Below, one piece after another: positions 21,041-34,392 of a stretch of 64,000 bases of DNA. Position 1 is the first letter of the stretch, and each line of letters begins with the position of its first letter. The DNA is from Synanceia verrucosa (Eukaryota; Chordata; Actinopteri; Perciformes; Synanceiidae): assembly GCA_029721515.1 (NCBI GenBank), contig CM056559.1:25229565-25293564 (forward strand). Reading direction: 5' to 3'. Below the pieces are notes generated by a model, which was given only the letters and a program-made list of their open reading frames with translations, was not told where the DNA came from and searched no databases. The position numbers and the translations under genes are program-made.

Positions 21041-22089
21041 ATAAATAGAAGGAACATCAGTTAACAAAAAGACTAAGTAGAAAAGTAAATGCTTGAAAAT
21101 GAATCATTAACATGCCCAGCAACACGTGTCAGTTCCGGCTCTTTACATGCTCAGAGTCTTTTCAAAATAAACTTGGCAAGGTTTAGGCAACACAGTAATT
21201 TTTATTTTTTGATTTTATTACATTTTCTATGTTTAGGAAAAGATTGTGGTTTGGGTTATAAAGACCATGGAAGTGGTGTTTCTCCAACACCCCATCCTCC
21301 ACTGTATTCTGTGCTGTATATTTGTTGTTTTTATTCTTTATTTTGTGGAATATCTTCATTATTCAGTGCATTTCTTACTTATTAAGAATTTTGTAATGTA
21401 TGAGAACAGCTTGTATACTCTGGAGGGGCAAAGCTGAGACAATATACCCAAGTTTTATCAATGTAAATTTTACTTTCAAATTAAAATGTCTAGAAATTAA
21501 AAAGGTGACTCCCAGTAACGAAGCCCATTAGCACACTTGTGTGAAGCACTACAGTGTTAGTGAGGACTCTGAAATGAGATGTCCCTGCAGCTCTTGGTGT
21601 GACTCTCAGTAAATGTGTGTTAACTGCTTCAGTCGCTCCCTGTAGGAAAGGCTGTGCGTCAGCTCTCTGCTATACTTTCATTATTAGAGCCTCTTTTGTG
21701 CAGCGCCCAGAGCCATCCTCTCTCACCACTGTTGTTCTCCTGCTCTCTCTCTCTCAGGTGTCATTCTTTCATGATACAGGTCCACCTTCACTTTCTCTCT
21801 TTATCCTGACCTATATTCCTCTATGCTTATCTCCAAACTGCATTTTGCTTCCCTTTATATCACTCTTTTTTCTACTTTTGCTCTATTTCACCGTCTCTTT
21901 ATGTTCCTGTCTTTCACACATTTATAATTTCTGTCTCTTTGCTTCGTTTTCTGTCCTCCTGCACCCTCCATCAATACACAAAGGACTTTCCAGGGATGAG
22001 GTTGAGACTTGAAAGTGGTCTCCGCTTGGTCTGTCCTCGCACACGACGATAGAGCATGTCGAATGTGATGCATGTGAACAACCAGGAAG

Positions 22090-22115
22090 GAGAGAGAGAG
22101 AGAGAGAGAGAGAGA
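22090..22115 (+). repeat. (AG)n microsatellite
   Basis: About 13 AG dinucleotides, directly visible. Confidence 0.95.
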
Positions 22116-22809
22116 TCCCATCTGTGCTTTGTTACAGCAGACTTCACCTTAACATTGTCACTGTTGTGTTCAGGGGCACAGGTGAGACTCTGACAAACTG
22201 GGGAACACGTAGCTGCCCAGTTCAGGTGTGCACATACATGCAAACACATTTCACTGACACACTTTTGCAATAAATGCCTTCATACACATAATACTACTGC
22301 ACACTAATGCACACACCTGAGGCCTAGAACACCTTTATAATGATATTTTACTTACACTTTGCATATCACAAGTTTTGCTTTTTCCTGTTGAAACTTACAA
22401 TATTATATTATATATTCATACATGTATAGTTGGCTTGATGACTCATTGGTTTGACTCTAAACTTCAATTCTTGGATTAAAAAAAATAGAAGATGAGCACA
22501 GTTTTCCTACATCCTGTGAGACCTGCTTCTCATGGTGACCATGTAGGCGGTGTTAGTCGAACAAGAATATGCAGGGGCTTGGATATCAGGGGGCACCATA
22601 TGCTGCTGTGCCCCTTCAACCCTTAATCCATGCCTCTACTGCCTTATCTGGTTGCCCTGCCTGACAGCCTGGAGAGCAGTGGTGGGGGCAGGGAAACACT
22701 GTCCAGCACACTGCACACTGCTTTGTGTTTGTAATGTGCTCAATTTGCAAATCCACTCAGCCCTAGATAGTTTTGCCAGAATAGGAAAGACCAAATTCTC
22801 CATCATGCT

Positions 22810-22840
22810 CACACACAAACACACAAACACACACACACAC
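22810..22840 (+). repeat. Interrupted (CA)n microsatellite
   Basis: ACACACAAACACACAAACAC then pure CA; also a shorter CA run near 22870-22880. Confidence 0.85.
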
Positions 22841-23362
22841 GTTAAGACTTGGATGGACCTACCCGCCCACACACACACAGAACCTCCACCCCCCATACCA
22901 CACATGTTCATATATCACGAGGATATTGCACAGACTTACCTGATAATGCCAGATAGTGTAGTGTTGTCAAAGACCCCACTGACCCACTGTGTGTGTTTGT
23001 TCCATTTGTCCACCATCCCTCAAAAAGCCTTTTAAGTAGATCCCAGCTAGTGGAGGAGCTTAAATAAGCGTAACGTAATAATGGAATCGTCCATGTTTGT
23101 CACATGACATCAAGTGAAGAGAGAGACACACTATTCAGGAAACCAGCTTTGGAGGATTACACTGACTTTGTTATGACACTCTTAAATACAGTAAAAAAAA
23201 CACTTTTAAAATTAAAGGTACACACCTATAATAAAGCCAGCAGTTCCAGTGCTTTAATAATGTTGTACAACGGACATTTAAACGATTCACCTCACATTAG
23301 AAAAAACTCCCCTCATCAAGTCAAGTGAAATACTTTGTATGGTTGTAACCTCTTGACTCCAC

Positions 23363-23760
23363 TTAACTCTTTGAGTGCCACTGATCAAAGCGTCGCTGAT
23401 CATGGTCACCCTGTGAGTAATTTTGGGGCTTCTGGGAGATGTAGTCAGAGCATAAAGAGACGGTATACACCACAGAGACCAAGACAGGAAGTGGATCGAG
23501 ATTAGAGAGCAAAACAAACAGAATCTGGAGAAAAAGTGGTGATTTTGGTGAAAGTGTCCTCTACTCTACCTCTGATAAAACAAGAATGGAACAAGGTAAA
23601 AACAAACATTTTTTTCATGATGAAATAGAGAGTCTCTTCTTTCATTTGAGATATTCACTGTTTTCAGAGACATAGTACAAAATATTCTGTGGGTCTAGAA
23701 ATATGACTCAAAATGGCAAAAACGCTGGAACAAGGTATTTTCTGTTTTATATAACGGCAT
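23363..23760 (-). mobile_element. TTAA-type MITE, copy C (minus, one end lost)
   Basis: It starts TTAACTCTTTGAGTGCCACT, which is the family right end in reverse. It follows the consensus in inverted orientation to CTGTTTTATATAACGGCAT near 23760. There the expected GGCACTCAATGAGTTAA terminus is missing. Confidence 0.75.
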
Positions 23761-25262
23761 AAAATATGAGAAGATGACGTGAGGTGATGAGGATGTGCTG
23801 CTAGGCTATTCCAGAATAGATCAGGTTCATGAATGAAACCTTTATTTGATGGTACTCACATGCAGCTTCCTCTTGCTCCTTTTGATGTGTTTTCCTCTGC
23901 TTATAACCAAATTTAAACATCCTCTTTGCTTTGACATGAAGAGGAGGCTGGGACTTGCTTACTTGCCTCCTCTGGTGAGCTGCTGATCTGTAGCCAGCTT
24001 GTCCACTAAGAGGTGATTTGTGAATATGGAACAATGTGTAAACTATTGAGCCAAGGCCCAAATCATCTGCTAAGATGGGCTTTGCTGCAGATTATGTCTG
24101 TCATTTCGTCTGTGACCCTGGCTTATGGATAGCTTTGGCTTTATTTGATCAGTTCGGTGACACAACAGCAAGACCTTTCGTGCAAACACATGCGTAAATA
24201 CACACTGTGCATGCTTTATTATAAATAACAGAATGTAAACTCAATTTATTTGTCTTTCGTTTTGTATTTTTAGATATTGCTTACCATAATTTGTAAGAAA
24301 ACAGATCTTGGAGGTCTGTGCCAAGAAGGAGATGACTGCTGTGTTGAAATGTTAAAATTAAAAATGTATGTCTGTGCAGAGATGCCTACAGCAGCTTTCT
24401 CGCCTTTCAGTGTCTCAAAGAACTTTGCATCCACTGCCAGGTAACAACAGTTGTACATGAATGTGTGTGGACGAGCAGAGGCAAACACTCTTTAAGCAGA
24501 CTTGTTTAAAGTGCACAGCAGACAGGAAGCTCTGGACTTGGTTCTGGATCGCTGACCTCTGTGTACCGCTCTTTAAATTAAAGTGAAAGAAGACTGTGTT
24601 TGCCCTAAGATCAACAGTGGATTGGATTTAAGGATTTAGGCAGGTTTATCTCACAGAGGGGACGGTGTTTCTGAAGACATGTAGCTTGGTAGGAAATGCT
24701 CTGCTGCCTGCTAATTTCCTCTTGATTGTCAGTGACAGTCTGCCAGCCATCACCCTGTGATCAGAAGGCGTGACAGGGTACATAAGGGATGGTGAGATCG
24801 GATAAATATGATTGTGTGAGCTTGTTTGCTATTTATATGCGAGCAGAAGCTGCAGTATTTGCAATCAGATGGAGCTCAAACTCGCAGCCAGTGAAGGGAG
24901 GTCAGAGTATGTGCAGCATGACAGCATCTTCAGATTTCATTTAATATTCCTGAGTCTGCTTTTTGTATGAGGCAGAAAATGCTATTTTATAACACTGGAA
25001 CATGTTGTATTATATATTTTCATTTATCAGGATGCCATCGGCTTCATGGCGAATTGTCAAAAAAAAGCAGCAACAATGAGATTTATCAATAAGATTAAAC
25101 CTTAGTGAGGAATCAGCTATTTTAAGTGAGAATTAAGTTAAAAAAAAAATCCAATTTGATTCTTAAAAATTGTTTGCTGGCTTTGTAAGAATGATCGCAG
25201 AAGAAATGAGCAGATATTGGAGAAGTGACCTTTCTGTCCAGGAATTCACAATGAATTGAATG

Positions 25263-25366
25263 AAGAGCTATGATATGATATGATATGATACGATATGATA
25301 TGATATGATATGATACGATATGATGTGATATGATATGATGTGATATAATATGCAATAGCTCTTTAA
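25263..25366 (+). repeat. (TGATA)n pentamer microsatellite with inverted-repeat flanks
   Basis: About 16 units of TGATA with CGATA, TGATG and TAATA variants (25269-25351). The array is bracketed by AAGAGCTAT on the left (25263-25271) and ATAGCTCTTT on the right (about 25356-25365), an inverted pair. Confidence 0.9.
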
Positions 25367-28257
25367 TTATTAATACATGAAGAACAAATCATGAGGAATG
25401 ATTTTAAGTAGTTTCCTGTCTTATTGTTCCTACAAATAGAGTCTCACCTTGTGGTTATTTGTTTGTTTGTTTATTGTGTGCTCTCATATACACACACGTA
25501 CGCCCATGTGTGCATACACACACACACATTTGCAGAGATGTACACGTCCATGCAATGTCAAACAATCCAATTAGCTACCATCTAGTCAATTGGGGTAATT
25601 ACCCAGAGACTATTAAGTCGTTTTCTCTCTGTGCACTATCACAACTGTAATTATGGCAAAGCAACAATAATGTTCAATTACAATCCAGTGTCACTGCACC
25701 AGAGCGATGTCAGTAAAGACGGTGCTGAGATGATAGAGCTGCAGTGTAATATTGATATATAGAAACCACAGGGTGGGGGAAAGGGCGAGCTCAGTCAGAC
25801 AGAGCGTTTTCTCCTGGGGAGTCACGTTCCAACACTTCATAAACATTTCTCATACTCATTGGCAGAATATCAAGTGATCCATCTTCTCTGGCCTGTAAAC
25901 GCTTGACATTTTCGCTGTAATTAAAGCTGTGAGATGAAACGCAGGGACTTAACGATGACGTGAGATGATCGGTGACTCCATTGTGCTCGGCATGATGGTG
26001 CTTTATTAACATGGGACAGTGTCCTGCTCCAGAACGATTTCTCTGTATTTAGATGGTGATTTCCCCATTGGAGGTTGACCAGAGCTGAACGTGTCTCTCT
26101 TCCATTGTGCATTGTAATTAAGCATGGCTACGTAGGAGATGTAGCTTGTCTTCATGACTGTACCACTGGGTAAAGAGCAAGGCGTGATGTCTTTTGTATA
26201 AAAGAACACAATGGAAAGAAGTAGTCTTTGTTAAAATGAGGAATAGGAGGCTCCATTGAGACAGTAAGCCTGCACAGCTTCATGAGACAAATGGACACAC
26301 GTTACATAGAAGAGCTGAAGCAGCCACTCTGTAACAGATAAGTCTGCCACCAAGCACAGCAGGGAGGGAAAATCCTCCAGTTTTAATTAATCCTTGTTTG
26401 AATTAAGATGAAAAATGAATGCTGCAAATTGGCCGTGCATGATACAGTGTTTCATAGCTGGTTATCGAAGCATCACAGACACTGAGAGGCAGCGGGTGGC
26501 AGAAGAAGAGCTGAGCTCTTCAGGACTATGAGGGAGGTGAGGGAGAAACTGACTCCTGTGTTAGGTTTAGGCAACAAAATCACTTTGTCTCATGCGTTAT
26601 GACAATGATAACTCTTTTAATATTCAACCATGTCCCCAACCTTAACTGTTTGTGTTGCAAGTGTTGGGAACAAAAATGAGAAAATATGAGTAAAATATAG
26701 AAGGAGAAGTGGAGAAGGAAAAGAAAGGCAACCTAGTGGACGTTGTAAAGATAGAGGATGAAGTTTAGAAAGAAAAGCATGTCTAAAGACAGAGGAAAAA
26801 CAAGAAAGAAGTTGGCTTGTGTTGTGGCTGTTATGACCTCATACAGCTTCTTATCTGTTCAGTTTGCCACTACATGAGTGTGCTCTCTGCTGCTGTTGGA
26901 CTGTGGTAGCTTTTATCCACTTATTAAGTATCCTCTGGAACTCACCACAGCCTAAATCCCTCTCTCTTAAACCATTTAACACTTGTTTGCCATCCCTCGA
27001 TCTTCCTCTTTCACTTCACAGGGTGGAGGGCTCTCAACAAGCCAAATGCTTGATTTACCATCTTTCTTTATTCCCAGCTCGGGGAGCTGTGAATGATCCT
27101 GAAAAAAAACAGAAACAAACTTTATTTTTACAGTTCATTTGCACTGCGTTTTCTCTCCCTAGCCTGGTGGAGACTCAGGTGGGCACGAGTATTAATAGCT
27201 TCCCTCGTTCGTGACGTCAGGCGAAATCACACATGCGCCTCTTAACGCTCAGAGGTGTTTCATGTTAACTCTCTCAGCGGTTATTTAGTCAGTGCTGTAA
27301 AGTATTGTCAGCATATAACAGAAAGCCTTCCTGCCTCATATAGCCACAATCATGTTTTCTTTTTCCTGCCTCAATCTTTCACTCTATCACTCAGTCTCTT
27401 CATCATTCTGCTCTTTAACGTGACTGTCAAGCAGAATCTCATTCCCCCTCTTTTCTCGATTTCTCTGTGTCCATGTGACTAATCTCTCTCTCTCTCCTCA
27501 TTGAAAAAGGTCTATATACTCCATCTAAAAGCTTTGTGGGGTCCTAAATGCTAAATGCCAGTCTGTCTCTGCCAGGCGCCCGCTTAGTGCCGGTCTCCTT
27601 GGTGATGAGACCAGCGATCAGGCCGTTCTGCACCAGACACGGAGGGGTTTGTGATTGAGTATGTTTGTGTGAATACGAGTGTGTGTGTGTCAGCGTACAG
27701 TAGAGTTATGTGTGTGTTTTGTCCTCTGCCTGTGTTAAGACGTGTACTCTCTTCTTTTACTGTAGAAAGCAGGGCAGTAAGAGGGACATGTATTCACTGG
27801 CTCATTATCATGTGAATGCATTATGTTTCCTGTCAACATGCCTCTGCCAAACAAGAGGGGCCCTTGTTCTCTTTGCCAGGACTGAAGCGCCACAGCGGAC
27901 AGGCCCCAACGTGGTGCTGTTCAGCGCTGGCACAATTAAGCAGGAGTTTAGCTCCACAGACACTGCTGTTGGCCTCATCCCGATTCAGTCCATCTGCACT
28001 GGCATGTCTGCACCCGGCGAGGAATCGGTCTGTGGGAATGAGATGGGAAGGCTCCATTCAGAAACGTTTAATGAATAATGGAGGGCTTGTCATTGATTGG
28101 ATTTAGATACTCATGACGTAACCCTGAATTTTATGTACGAAAAGATGGCGTTACTGTTTAGAATATGTATGTATGTAGGCCTATCAGGGGGGTCACTAGG
28201 TTTTAAGGATGTTATATATAGCCATACATAGGCTACTGTGTGTGTATACTGTATATC

Positions 28258-28500
28258 CAGTGTCGTGCACAGACTTTTTGAAGGGCGGGAGCAAAAAGAA
28301 AAAAGGACTTTATCGCACATTTTTCAACAATCGGGCCTTGAATAATGCAAGGTTATATGATTATTTATTTAAACTCGTACTCTGGCCACTTTATATTGAA
28401 TTTGTCTACACTTTTTTGAAAAAAAAAAAAAACACCAAATTATTGAGGGGTGCTTAACAATATTTTAGAGGGGCTTCAGCCCCCCTAAAATTCACCACTG
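28258..28500 (+). mobile_element. Candidate small hAT-like non-autonomous element
   Basis: The left end CAGTGTCGTGCACAGAC and the right end GGGGCTTCAGCCCCCCTAAA ATTCACCACTG form only short terminal similarity (CAGTG with CACTG). A T/A-rich middle contains a 14-base A run. CAGTG termini are typical of hAT elements. No clear 8-bp duplication adjoins both ends, so this is tentative. Confidence 0.3.
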
Positions 28501-29402
28501 GTGTGTATGATAAAATATGTAAAGATTTACAAAAACACCTGACAGTCCAGTAAACGCTGTTTTTTCAATGTTTTCCCGGGGCTGACCATGCTGGCAGCAG
28601 GTTAACAGCCTCATCCAGCCCCAGTAATGCTGTGGAGGCTCTGAATCTCATCCTGACCGCTGCACATTTAACTGCAGACTGTCCCAGTGTGTTTGGAGCT
28701 TGGTGCATTGACGTCACGTTCTGATGAAAAACCATATAATCTGCACAGAGCAGACACCTGTAACTCTCAAGTGTCACAAACACAATCTGTGACAAGAGAC
28801 AACCCTAGCGGAGCCCAGCACCAGCTGAAAATGTGTTTTTAGTGGCAGCAGAAGACAGACAGCGGCTGACGGTTTTATGGTTTTGCATTCAAGGTTTCAG
28901 AAATCTCTGGTGGGCTTCAGGTAACATGAAAACACAGAGGGCTCTCTTTAGAGCCAGTGTTTGATTTGTCCACTTTGATCCTGTAGAAACATGTAGAAAT
29001 ATGATGATATAAACTTAGCATTCTGAGGCAACAGGTATACATTACACAGGTATACATTAATGAAAATAGTGGTGGCTATTATATTAACTTTCCTGTCTTT
29101 AATAGATCCCTGAATTATTACACTCTGTTCCAACTGGAGATTTGTTCTTCCGGTAAAATCAACAGCTTCCCTACATCAGCGTTGCATCTCTAGCTGCTGT
29201 TGGGGATATTGATCCAGCTGACAGAGACTAATTCTTGGATACTCAGGTGTAGAGTTAGAGGTCAGCCCTGTGGTCTGAACCCTCACATCTCCCTGGGACC
29301 AATTTAAAGGCCTGAATATCCGAGGGGCCCAACAGCTCGGCCTGTGCTCATGCAAACCTAATCTGTGTGCAGGGTTTTAATGTGTGTGAGGGCAGGTATA
29401 AA

Positions 29403-29427
29403 TGTGTGTGTGTGTGTGTGTGTGTGG
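29403..29427 (+). repeat. (GT)n microsatellite
   Basis: About 12 GT dinucleotides, directly visible. Confidence 0.95.
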
Positions 29428-30755
29428 GAGGTGGGTGTTATGTATGCATGTGTTCATGCATGTGTGTGCTTTGAAGTGCTTGTGCAAGCAACACTGAGAT
29501 GCTTTGACTTGGAACTGTGAGGGATTGCATGCAGCTCGCACACACTTATTATGTATAACTGGGTAGATGAATAACACCCATGAAGGCTGTGTGATTGAGC
29601 ATATTCTAGACAGATGCAGTTACTCAGAAAATGGCTCCACTGTGGGATAAAGCTTCATGTATTATGAAGACCCCCAGTTACTATCTGTGGTCTGAACTCA
29701 GGTTGAGTTAAATTTTGAGTCTAGAGTGAGCTTTTAAAAGCTAAATCCCTCTAGGAACTGCTAGCACATATAATCAAATGAGCTTGGAGTCTGGTATTTT
29801 AATTTGAAAATTATTTTATTTAATCTAAAACTCAATTGAGATACAGATTATATTCAGAATGCGAGAGCTGGTCAAAATATGAGAAGCAGACCACCGGTAA
29901 ACATCAAAATTAATAACGGTCTCACTTCCAAATCAAGTCATTTTCTTTTAAATTGTTTGACACTATGCTGAGAACCAGATGGTCCCCATAGAAAAGCTGA
30001 GGGAAACGTCAGTGTGCTGCTCTTTATCCAGGAGTGGATGTTAATGAGACGTCAAACCAACTGGCAAATCCTCATCCTTGACATCTTTTCACCTGTAAAA
30101 CTGAAAAGTACTGTTTGAAAACCCTTCTGATGAAGCATAAATCTCACCAAATTTAAGACTGGGGTCTCTGGTGATCGCCTGGCAAACTCACAGTGATGAC
30201 AAAACTCTGAAGACCTGATCATGAAATATCATGCCTGTAAACCACAACATCATTTTTATGCTTCAGGGTTAAACACATGTTGATGAGGTAGACTGGTTTT
30301 GTCACCTTTGGACAGAGCATGATGTTTCCTAGTTTCCAGTCTTAACGCTAAGCTAAGCTGCAGCTATACATTCAGACATACTGAGCGCAATCAGTCCTAT
30401 TTTCTAAGGATGTGATGAAGGCCCGATTGAGATTTTAAAATAATCTGGCTACCTCTCCCGACTGTAAAACAACCTTTTGATAAAAGCATATGCATCCACT
30501 ACGCTGCCTCCAACAGACTCATGCTCTAACATTTCTCTGCCAGACTGAGACAAACTGCTCTTATTTCATTCACACTTTTTCTCAATTTCCAAAAACACCA
30601 CTTGTGATTAAAGGACAGCAGTCGTCTTGGAAATGTGTACAGTATGCATGACTGCCTGCGTGTTTAATAGAGAAAGAGAGAACAGACAGTGTGAGCGCGT
30701 TAAAACATGCTGGCACGTGTTTCAGTGTACTGCATATATAGGCTATATATATATA

Positions 30756-32334
30756 CAGTCATGGAAAAAATTATTAGACCACCCTTGTTTTCTTCAATTT
30801 CTTGTTCATTCTAATATCTGGTACCACTAAACGTATAATACAATGAACACAACAAAAAATGCAGCTGGTCACATAATACTTTATGTCCTATTTGACATTC
30901 TTAAGCTTAATTGATTCCCAGGGTATATAAGAGGCCATTTCATGTCACAAGCAGCACTGCACATGCAAAGGCCTAGAGTGGTTTCCTGCTTACATTCAAG
31001 CCGTAGCACAACTCAGAAGTTGTCAGCTCTCACATAATGCCTAAAACAAAAGAATTATGTGAAGCAACAAAGGCAGCCATCTTGCCACTGCTGGAAATTG
31101 ACATGAGTGAGAGACAGGTAGCGAAAAAACTGAAGATCTCCAAGACAGCCGTTCATTCCAACAAAAAAAAACAAGCTGAACATGGCACTACCAAATTGCT
31201 ACCTGGCCGTGGCAGGAAACGTCTTTCTACCCCACGAGATGACCGTGCACTCATCCGTTCCTGTGTCAGGAATCGTCGTCAGACCTCCAGGGACCTTAAA
31301 AATGAGTGGGCACTGTCGAGAAATGTGACTTGCTCGGCAAGGACAGTTCGAAACCGACTTGTTGAAGCTGGTTTGAAGTCACACAGAGCACGCAAGAAGC
31401 CCTTCATCAATGAAAGGCAGAGGAAGGCCCGGTTACTCTTTGCTCGAGACCACAGGGATTGGACTGTCGATGATTGGGCTAAGGTTCTCTTCAGTGATGA
31501 ATCCAATTTTGAATTGATGCCCACTCCAGCCAACTTACTGGTTAGGAGGAAGCCTGGAGAAGCTTACAACCCAGACTGTCTTGCCCCTACAGTAAAACAT
31601 GGGGGTGGATCAGTCATGATCTGGGGTTGTTTCAGTCTGAGTGGAACAGGGCAAATGCAATTGTGTGAAGGCCAAATGAACCAGGTCAAGTACAGGACTA
31701 CCCTTGAAAACAGTCTTCTTCCATCAGCTGGAAAACTCTTTCCTGCCTCGAATGACTGGATTTTCCAACAAGACAATGCCCCTTGCCACACGGCAAGGTC
31801 AGTTAAAGCCTGGATGGAGAACCACAACATTCGCACCATGCCTTGACCTGCTCAATCACCAGATCTTAATCCAATTGAAAACCTGTGGAAAATCATCAAA
31901 CTCAAAATGGAGAACCACAAGCCCAAAAACAAAGAAAATTTGTTTGAATTTGTCCAACAGGAATGGGCTGCTGTGACAGCAGAACAATGTCAGAAGCTGG
32001 TGGAGAGCATGCCAAGACGCATGGCTGCAGTCATCAAAAACAATGGTTATGCAATCAAGTATTAACTCTTGTGTGTATCATGTGTTTAAAGCAAACAGAA
32101 AAGAAAACATGGAATGCTTAAAAGTAGTGTTTTTGGCGGTACAATGCCATAGCTATTGATGTAAGAATTTAAGTAATTTTGGTTATTATCAAGAAAACCA
32201 TGGAAAATGAATAATCCTTAGTTCTTAAATTAAACTCTCATGAGCTATTTAATGTACCTTTAGTTGAGCCAGGCATTAAAACTAACAAGAAATTGAAGAA
32301 AACAAGGGTGGTCTAATAATTTTTTCCATGACTG
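30756..32334 (+). mobile_element. Tc1-like transposon, complete with 51-bp inverted repeats
   Basis: 1,579 bp bounded by TA at 30754-30755 and 32335-32336, the Tc1/mariner target duplication. The first 51 bases (30756-30806, opening CAGTCATGGAAAAAATTATT) are the exact inverted complement of 32284-32334. A single transposase frame lies inside on the plus strand. Perfect ends and a nearly open gene suggest relatively recent insertion into a TATATA run. Confidence 0.95.
31037..32065 (+). pseudogene. Tc1-like transposase, one premature stop (DD34E)
   Basis: The frame runs 342 codon positions with one in-frame TGA at 31844-31846 (codon 270), then stays open to TAA at 32063. The N-terminal ~110 residues look like the paired DNA-binding region: a helix-turn-helix (residues ~20-45, IDMSERQVAKKLKISKTAVH) and a GRGRKR hook at 57-62. 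Catalytic residues are Asp154 (VLFSDESNF), Asp246 (IFQQDNAPCH) and Glu281 (SPDLNPIENLW), with 34 residues between the last two. That is the Tc1 signature. The stop falls where related transposases have a Trp (the P-W-P-A-Q-S-P motif), so the truncated product lacks the third catalytic residue. Length matches the usual ~340 aa. Transposase carries out cut-and-paste at TA sites in the nucleus; this copy is probably inactive on its own but still mobilisable through its intact ends. Confidence 0.92.
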
Positions 32335-33609
32335 TATATATAGAATATATATTAATTGCACTAATAGAAGTTCAAACTGCGGGTTAATGACCTCTAGAGA
32401 CGTCTGGATGAATGAATGAAAAAACATTATTCTCTATTTGCCTTAGATATGAGATGATTTTAAGGGGCTGTGAGTTCTGAGATGGCTCATTACTTTTTAA
32501 ATTAGGCAGCTGAAGACACAATCCTTTGTATTTTAAACGTTTCTTCTGTCAGAAATATTTGTATCATTTTAAAATGTTGGGTATTTAAATCAGTATTTCC
32601 ACATTCAAAATGTCCAATTTTAACATTTAAGAAAAATACAGTGCAGTAAATACATCTATTTGACGAAAATAGACTTGGATTGAGCGTATGCTCCTCAGGT
32701 GATATTTTGGTGTTTTACGACAGAACTCCTCATTTGTTTTATTCACGTGCAGATGCATTTTATATGAGCAATATTAAAAGGTCTGATCATCAATGATTAA
32801 TAGTCTTTGTGCTGTAATGTAGGTTAGGGCCCAGGAGGCGAGCGAGCTGGAACGCAAAACAAACAAATCATTCTCCATAAAAGAAAACATCTTTAACGCC
32901 CTCTCCGCTGCATCGTAATGACCTGTAGAGGGCTGACGATGAAAAATGATCAATGTTATGAAGTCATGAGGGGTTTCTGTTACTCTCAAGGACAGTGTGT
33001 TTTTTAAGGTTGACACACACACATTCACATTCACACCTATACAAAGGAAGGAAATAAAAAGCTAACAAAGCCTTTCAAAAACAAACAACTTGATTAAGAC
33101 TCAGGAGGGGAGAGAATCAGGTGTGAACACCGTGGGTCATGAAATCATGTGTGAATGTTTGCCAAGGATGTGCTTTTAAAGCTGCAGTTTGCATGGTTTT
33201 AAGGAACGCTGGAGCTCCTGAGGGGGTTCGTTATCTCCATCATTGCCTCTCACTACCTGGTGATCATCTTCTGGCTGAACACACGAGCGTAGGTTTGCCT
33301 CTGGGAGACATGATTTTGTTTTCCTTGAAGCTGCACTTCTTCTCCTTTACTGTTTCTCTTCACAGAGAGAGAAAGAAAACCGAGTGAGGCAAATGAGACA
33401 CTTCTGACTGTATGGAAATGTTTCTAATATTAAAAGGTTATGCTCCAGTAAATATATACCTTTAACACCATTGAAAGATATTTCACTGTTCACAGCACTT
33501 TTATTTAATTTAATAATAACCTCTTGTTGTCATTGTCTCCTCTGTCCAGGCAGGTTAGGCAGATTAATTATGGTCTCGTTCTGTTTATTGTGTCACAGTC
33601 GCTCCTGTT

Positions 33610-33975
33610 GGCCCACCTCAATGACTCCTTCATTGCCATTTTCCATCCATCCACCAGATGCCCTCAGACTTCCCCTTCCCTTTCACCTGACTGCCCCACC
33701 CATCTGCACACCTGTTCTCACTTCACTAATTAGTTGCCTTGTTTCCACCTGCATCTCATTCCCTCATCAGCCATTCACTATTTCTTCCTGCCCAGACCAG
33801 TTTTCTGTAAAGCTGTTGTCTGACCCTTTGTTTTTGGACTGTTTGGACTGCCTTCCTGGTCTTGACCCTTTTCGTCCTCATTACTTTGTAAGTTTACGTA
33901 CCCTCGTTTTTTTTCCTCCAATAAATCCTGGCACTATTTTCTGCATTTGGTTCTGACCCTGTTCAAGAAGGAGAG
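33610..33975 (+). repeat. Candidate LTR-like or SINE-like dispersed repeat
   Basis: A C/T-rich block with CACCTGTTCTCACTTCACTA and ATTAGTTGCC motifs, then CCAATAAATCCTGGCACTAT and TTTCTGCATTTGGTTCTGAC. An AATAAA followed by a CTGCATTTGG-type ending is familiar from retroelement 3' ends in fish. A 161-codon open frame across it is Ser/Pro/Leu/Cys rich and has no domain I recognise. Confidence 0.35.
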
Positions 33976-34127
33976 ATACTAGGTGGTAAAAAGGAGAACA
34001 GTGAGGAATAGATTGATATGATTTAATGATAATGATGTGATTTAAGGCACAATATAGACAATGTTTGTGTGCGTAATCTCTGCTCTTGCTGCTACGGAGC
34101 TGCGGTTTCTCAACTGCAATAGAAATT

Positions 34128-34174
34128 GTGTGTGTGTGTGTGTTTGTGTTTGTGTGTGTGTGTGTGTGTGTGTG
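34128..34174 (+). repeat. (GT)n microsatellite, interrupted
   Basis: About 22 GT dinucleotides with two TTT interruptions. Confidence 0.9.
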
Positions 34175-34231
34175 AACATGACTGCTTTTGTTTTAGTGTG
34201 TACAAAGACGTTTCCAGAATCAGAACCAAGT

Positions 34232-34392
34232 TTATTCAAGATTCAAGAGTTTTTATTGTCATTATTAACAAAATTTTGTCTCTCAGCTTAAAGGCACACA
34301 GAAATAAGAATAAAGATATAAATATAAACATTCCTAATTTCGTTGTATGCACCGTCATATAATGACAATAAAGGCTTTTGATTTGATTTGAT
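34232..34392 (+). repeat. LINE 3' tail with (GATTT)n end
   Basis: AAGAGTTTTTATTGTCATTA opens the block, and AATTTCGTTGTATGCACCG with AATGACAATAAAGGC closes it, followed by TTTTGATTTGATTTGAT. A GTTGTA-...-CAATGACAATAAAG-short-tandem-tail ending is characteristic of L2/CR1-like LINE 3' ends in fish. Only the 3' end is present. Confidence 0.55.

Noticed and set aside
22550..23035. 161-codon open frame
   Set aside because: Cys/His/Thr-rich, partly made by CA repeats; no splice sites, start context or homology that I recognise.
33471..33956. 161-codon open frame
   Set aside because: Lies over a pyrimidine-rich dispersed repeat; composition follows the C/T bias.
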